A DNA stretch of 6,951 bases from DASUSF01 sp036375275 (GTDB lineage Bacteria > Pseudomonadota > Alphaproteobacteria > Geminicoccales > Geminicoccaceae): positions 1 through 6,951 of the forward strand of contig DASUSF010000233.1 of the NCBI GenBank assembly GCA_036375275.1. Direction: 5' to 3'. A model generated the notes under the pieces. That model ran no database searches. It had not been told where the DNA came from and was given only the letters and a program-made list of their open reading frames with translations. This document shows, piece by piece, positions 5,531-6,951 of the stretch; the first letter of the stretch is position 1; every line of letters starts with the position of its first letter. The translations under genes were made by a program, and so were the position numbers.

Positions 5531-6448
5531 GTGTCGCGGCCGCTCGGCCACTGGCTGCTCCTGCTCGCCCTGGTCGCGATGTGGGGCAGCGCCTTCGCGC
5601 TCACCGGGATCGCGGTCCGCGGCATCGATCCGGTGCCCCTGGTCGCGATCCGCCTGGTCGTCGCCGCGGCCCTGCTCACGGGGCTGGTCCTGATCCGGCG
5701 CCAGCGCTTCCCCGGGACCGGCCGCTTCTGGTGGTTCGCGCTCCTGATCGCGCTCGCCGGCAACTGCGTGCCGTTCACCCTGATCAGCTTCGGCCAGATC
5801 CGGGTGCCGTCGGGCCTGACCGGGATCCTGATGGGCATCATGCCGCTCGCGGTCATGGTCATGGCCCACTTCCTCGTCGCCGGCGAGCGGCTGAACGCCG
5901 TCAAGGCGATGGGCTTCGGTCTCGGCTTCGTCGGGCTCGTGATCCTGATCGGGCCGGAAGCGCTGCTCCAGGCGCGCGGCCTGGGCTCGGACCTGCTCTA
6001 CCTGCTCGCGATCCTTGGCGGTGCCCTCTGCTACGCCACCAACACCATCATCGCGCGGCGCCGGCCGCCGGCCGATCCGGTGGTCGCCGCGGCCGCCGTG
6101 ATGCTCACGGGCTCGCTGGTGATGGCGCCGTTTGGGCTGCCCGAGGCCCGGGCGGCGGTTCAGGCCGCGCCCATGGCCTCGATCGCCGCGATGATCGCGC
6201 TCGCGGTGGTCGCGACCGCGATCGCGACCGTCGTGTTCCTGAAGCTGATCGCGCTCGCCGGGCCGAGCTTCACCTCGTTCATCAACTACCTGATCCCGCT
6301 CTGGGCGCTCGGGGTCGGGGTGCTGTTCCTCGGCGAGGAGCCGGAGCCCCGGGCCCTGGTCGCGCTGGTCCTGATCCTCGGCGGCATCGGGCTCGGCGAG
6401 ATCGGCGCCCGACGCGCGCTCGCGCCCGACGCCCGGCAGGCGGCCTGA
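5531..6448 (+). CDS. EamA-family (DMT superfamily) inner-membrane transporter
   Basis: Product of 305 residues, almost entirely hydrophobic, with about ten predicted membrane helices in two EamA repeats: roughly residues 8-140 and 152-290. The first helix carries WGSAFALTGIAVRGIDP (18-34), the usual family opening, followed by a VAIRLVVAAALL helix. The first repeat closes with GERLNAVKAMGFGLGFVGLVIL and the second with FLGEEPEPRALVALVLILGGIGL; the conserved Glu after Gly (119 and 269) ends the fourth helix of each repeat. Members export metabolites such as amino acids, drugs or nucleotides, but substrate cannot be told from sequence. The start is GTG, with a strong ribosome binding site. The gene is 67 bases after the DUF1194 stop, has its own candidate promoter, and is followed after 3 bases by an ADP-ribosylglycohydrolase gene. 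Confidence 0.92.
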   Translation: MSRPLGHWLLLLALVAMWGSAFALTGIAVRGIDPVPLVAIRLVVAAALLTGLVLIRRQRFPGTGRFWWFALLIALAGNCVPFTLISFGQIRVPSGLTGILMGIMPLAVMVMAHFLVAGERLNAVKAMGFGLGFVGLVILIGPEALLQARGLGSDLLYLLAILGGALCYATNTIIARRRPPADPVVAAAAVMLTGSLVMAPFGLPEARAAVQAAPMASIAAMIALAVVATAIATVVFLKLIALAGPSFTSFINYLIPLWALGVGVLFLGEEPEPRALVALVLILGGIGLGEIGARRALAPDARQAA

Positions 6449-6451
6449 GCG

Positions 6452-6951
6452 ATGCTCGGCGCGATCGCGGGCGACGTCATCGGCTCGATCTACGAGGCAC
6501 GGCCGATCAAGCGTCGCGATTTCCCGCTGTTCGGCCGGGGCTGCCGGTTCACCGACGACACCGTGTGCACGGTCGCCGTCGCGGCGGCGCTGCTCGACGG
6601 CTCGGAGGACTTCGGGGCCTGCCTCCGCCGCTTCGGCCGGCGCTATCCGGACGCCGGCTACGGCGGCTTGTTCGCCCGCTGGCTGATGGACGAGCGGATG
6701 GGCGCCTACGGCAGCTGGGGGAACGGCGCGCCGATGCGGGTGGCGGCGATCGCCTGGCTGGCGCGTGACGAAGCCGAGGCGCTGCGTCTCGCGGCGGCGA
6801 GCGCCCGGGTCAGCCACGACCATCCGGACGCGGTCCGGGGGGCCGAGGCGGTGGTGCTCGCGACCTGGCTGGCCCGCCACCGCGCGGCTCCGGAGGAGAT
6901 CCGGGCGGCCGTCTCGGGACGCTTCGGCTACGACCTCGCCGCGACCATCGA
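6452..6951 (+). CDS. ADP-ribosylglycohydrolase family protein, N-terminal part (runs off the right edge)
   Basis: Open from ATG 6452 to the window end: 166 complete codons. The protein starts MLGAIAGDVIGSIYEARPIK, the standard opening of the DraG/ARH family. It has the metal-binding FTDDTVCT at 33-40, then GSWGNGAPMRVAAIAWLA at 87-104 and SHDHPDAVRGAEAVVLATWLA at 121-141, all family signatures in the expected order. Such enzymes remove ADP-ribose from proteins or small molecules using two magnesium ions; the target here is unknown, and nothing suggests the nitrogenase regulator DraG specifically. The ATG is 3 bases past the exporter stop with only a weak AGG upstream (6438-6440), so translational coupling and co-transcription with the exporter are likely. 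About half of a typical family member is present; C-terminal metal ligands lie outside the window. Confidence 0.9.
   Translation, partial: MLGAIAGDVIGSIYEARPIKRRDFPLFGRGCRFTDDTVCTVAVAAALLDGSEDFGACLRRFGRRYPDAGYGGLFARWLMDERMGAYGSWGNGAPMRVAAIAWLARDEAEALRLAAASARVSHDHPDAVRGAEAVVLATWLARHRAAPEEIRAAVSGRFGYDLAATI

Noticed and set aside
5447..6880. Minus-strand open frame of 477 codons opposite the exporter and ADP-ribosylglycohydrolase
   Set aside because: Both plus-strand genes are well supported by motifs and ribosome binding or coupling; the antisense product is charged low-complexity sequence.

Overview
The window is very GC-rich, with strong G/C bias at third codon positions, tight gene packing and few AT-rich patches. 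Gene content and order (a trpGDC block, a DUF610-type divergent polysaccharide deacetylase, a DUF1194 secreted protein, an EamA exporter) point to a high-GC alphaproteobacterium, probably in or near the Rhodospirillales. That placement is inference from gene families and base composition. No rRNA, tRNA, CRISPR array, insertion sequence or phage gene was seen. The region reads as ordinary chromosome, and I did not find a convincing new multi-gene system.

The left third (1-1827) is on the minus strand and holds the tryptophan genes trpG, trpD and the first 70 codons of trpC, in that order of transcription. Adjacent genes overlap by 4 and 8 bases, so they form one translationally coupled operon. 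Together they supply the glutamine amidotransferase subunit, the phosphoribosyl transfer step and the indole-glycerol-phosphate step. The trpE partner of trpG is not in the window.

Positions 1828-2254 form a 427-base divergent intergenic region. It holds a GC palindrome in the trpG leader, weak promoter candidates in both directions and a block of short tandem repeats (2111-2199).

From 2255 to the right end everything is on the plus strand: a membrane-anchored divergent polysaccharide deacetylase, a PaaG-like crotonase, a secreted von Willebrand-like DUF1194 protein, a ten-helix EamA (DMT) exporter and a truncated ADP-ribosylglycohydrolase. The deacetylase and paaG may share a transcript. 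The DUF1194 gene and the exporter each appear to have their own promoter, and these two promoters share an exact 17-bp sequence. The exporter and the ADP-ribosylglycohydrolase are separated by only 3 bases and very likely form an operon continuing beyond the window.

The points most worth a second look are the duplicated promoter element around the DUF1194 gene, the tandem repeats ahead of the deacetylase, and an apparent Asp-to-Asn change in the DUF1194 metal site.
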